From: an uncultured Planctomycetaceae bacterium | Lineage (GTDB): Bacteria; Planctomycetota; Planctomycetia; Planctomycetales; Planctomycetaceae | Direction: 5' to 3' | DNA: 6,269 nt | Assembly (NCBI GenBank): GCA_903823545.1 | Contig: CAIJTL010001005.1 | Span: 1 to 6,269, forward strand | In this document: in pieces, positions 5,338 to 6,269 of the stretch | How positions within the stretch are numbered: position 1 is the stretch's first letter | How the letters are laid out: every line of letters starts with the position of its first letter | Translations under genes and position numbers: made by a program | The notes under the pieces: model-generated | What the model was told of the DNA's origin: nothing | Databases searched by the model: none | The model's input: only the letters and a program-made list of their open reading frames with translations

Positions 5338-6269
5338 ATTTGGACGTTCGAGCGATTCTTGGAGATGGCGGTCACATCGCGAAGCGGTTGCAGACGTATG
5401 AGTCGCGACCGCAACAGCTCGAAATGGCGCAGGCGGTCGAAAAGGCGATCCAAGCGAAATCGCATTTGCTGGTCGAAGCGGGGACCGGAGTCGGTAAAAG
5501 TTTCGCTTACCTTGTTCCAGCGATTCTGTCGTTGGGCGAGGCACAGTCTGAGCCTGCCAAGCTGAAGCGTTCGCGTGACGATGAAGATGACGACGAATTC
5601 GGTGATGGTAAGCGATCTCCGAATCAACCCAAGCGGAAGCGTCGGCGAATCGTGGTCTCGACGCACACGATTGCGCTGCAAGAACAAATCTTTTCGCGAG
5701 ACATCCCGTTCCTCAAAGCGGTGTTGCCTGTTGAGTTCTCGACGGTGTTGGTCAAAGGTCGTTCGAATTACGTTAGCTTGAGACGATTGCAGACCGCGTT
5801 GGATCGAGCGGGTCAATTGTTTGGCGATCCGCAAGAGATGGCTCAACTGTCGCAGATTGCCGATTGGGCCAGTGAGACGGAAGAGGGGAGCGTTCAGGAT
5901 TTATCGTTTCGACCGCTCCCCAACATTTGGGACGAAGTGGTCAGCGACAGCGAAAACTGTCTTGGCAAAAAATGCCCGAGTCATGCGGATTGCCATTACT
6001 TCAAAGCTCGGCGTCGAGTTTGGAATGCCGATGTGCTTGTTGTGAACCACGCTCTCTTCTTTTCCGATCTCGCCTTACGGCGCGATGGAGTGAATCTGCT
6101 GCCTGATTATGACATCGCGATCATTGATGAAGCTCACACTGCGGAGGCAGTTGCTGGCGATCACCTCGGACTGACTCTGACCAGCGGACAGATCAATTAC
6201 CAACTGACCAAGTTGTGGAACGATCGCAAGATGAGTGGTTTGTTAGCACCACCCGCGTTGATCGAGGCA
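5334..6269 (+). CDS. dinG: DinG/XPD-family ATP-dependent DNA helicase (3' end beyond window)
   Basis: The first 312 codons of an SF2 helicase of the XPD/DinG group, open without a stop to the right edge. These are 5'-3' DNA helicases used in repair and in resolving R-loops and replication blocks. Visible motifs are a Q-like segment (YESRPQQLEMAQAV, 22-35), Walker A EAGTGVGKS (48-56), motif Ia VVSTHTIALQEQ (107-118), the Fe-S region, VVNHALFF (236-243) and a DEAH box IIDEAH (263-268). There is no N-terminal exonuclease domain as in Gram-positive DnaQ-DinG fusions. Cys209, Cys214 and Cys220 have the Cx4Cx5C spacing of E. coli DinG, but the expected first Cys, in the NYVS motif, is Ser148. A charged stretch (73-105: acidic DDEDDDE, then basic KRKRRR) interrupts the segment after Walker A. 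The GTG start overlaps the phosphatase stop as GTGA, so the two are probably co-translated. The family call is firm; YoaA-like paralogue status is open. Confidence 0.93.
   Translation, partial: MNLDVRAILGDGGHIAKRLQTYESRPQQLEMAQAVEKAIQAKSHLLVEAGTGVGKSFAYLVPAILSLGEAQSEPAKLKRSRDDEDDDEFGDGKRSPNQPKRKRRRIVVSTHTIALQEQIFSRDIPFLKAVLPVEFSTVLVKGRSNYVSLRRLQTALDRAGQLFGDPQEMAQLSQIADWASETEEGSVQDLSFRPLPNIWDEVVSDSENCLGKKCPSHADCHYFKARRRVWNADVLVVNHALFFSDLALRRDGVNLLPDYDIAIIDEAHTAEAVAGDHLGLTLTSGQINYQLTKLWNDRKMSGLLAPPALIEA

Noticed and set aside
5184..5846. A 220-codon minus-strand open frame across the phosphatase-helicase junction
   Set aside because: It is Arg/Leu-rich and antisense to clear helicase motifs (Walker A and motif Ia), so it is a shadow.
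1..6269. Mobile element, CRISPR array or defence island
   Set aside because: No transposase, integrase, direct-repeat array or terminal inverted repeats were seen, and the genes are of a single ordinary chromosomal style.

Overview
The window looks like chromosomal DNA of a planctomycete (order Planctomycetales or a relative). The evidence is family style. There is a secreted PQQ-type beta-propeller whose mature end begins with the ADWPQWRGP signature. There is a secreted SGNH-like protein ending in the FFHRWRPQN...FRKHEQGNNAVEI signature that I associate with planctomycetes. There is also an FHA-GAF-SpoIIE phosphatase. Base composition is near 50% GC. GTG is the best start for five of the six genes. 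No mobile element, CRISPR array, tRNA or rRNA is visible.

Layout. Four genes lie on the minus strand (25-3293) and two on the plus strand (3577 to the right edge), separated by a divergent control region at 3294-3576. Reading leftward from that region, an SGNH-fold secreted protein (3293-2295), a PQQ-like beta-propeller (2229-919) and a small conserved-looking protein of unknown function (922-569) form a probable operon. The last two overlap by 4 bases (GTGA). After a 157-base gap with its own inverted repeats comes a separately transcribed group 1 truncated haemoglobin (411-25).

Reading rightward, a good sigma70-like promoter (TTGAGA-18-TAGAAT, 3461-3490) precedes the 586-residue FHA-GAF-SpoIIE/PP2C phosphatase gene. 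Its stop codon overlaps by 4 bases (GTGA) the GTG start of a DinG/XPD-family DNA helicase, which runs off the right edge after 312 codons. The promoter sits downstream of the longest possible start (3451), so the GTG at 3577 is the better choice.

Biology. The plus-strand pair couples a phosphothreonine-reading, signal-sensing serine phosphatase (partner-switching type) to a DNA-repair helicase, which suggests co-expression under stress. The minus-strand operon encodes exported, apparently non-enzymatic or divergent proteins. The points most worth a second look are: an SGNH protein that seems to lack its nucleophile Ser and catalytic His; a DinG that keeps the Cx4Cx5C part of its Fe-S site but has Ser where the first Cys is expected, plus a charged insertion after Walker A; and two inverted repeats ahead of the globin gene. 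I see no clear evidence of a wholly new multi-gene system.
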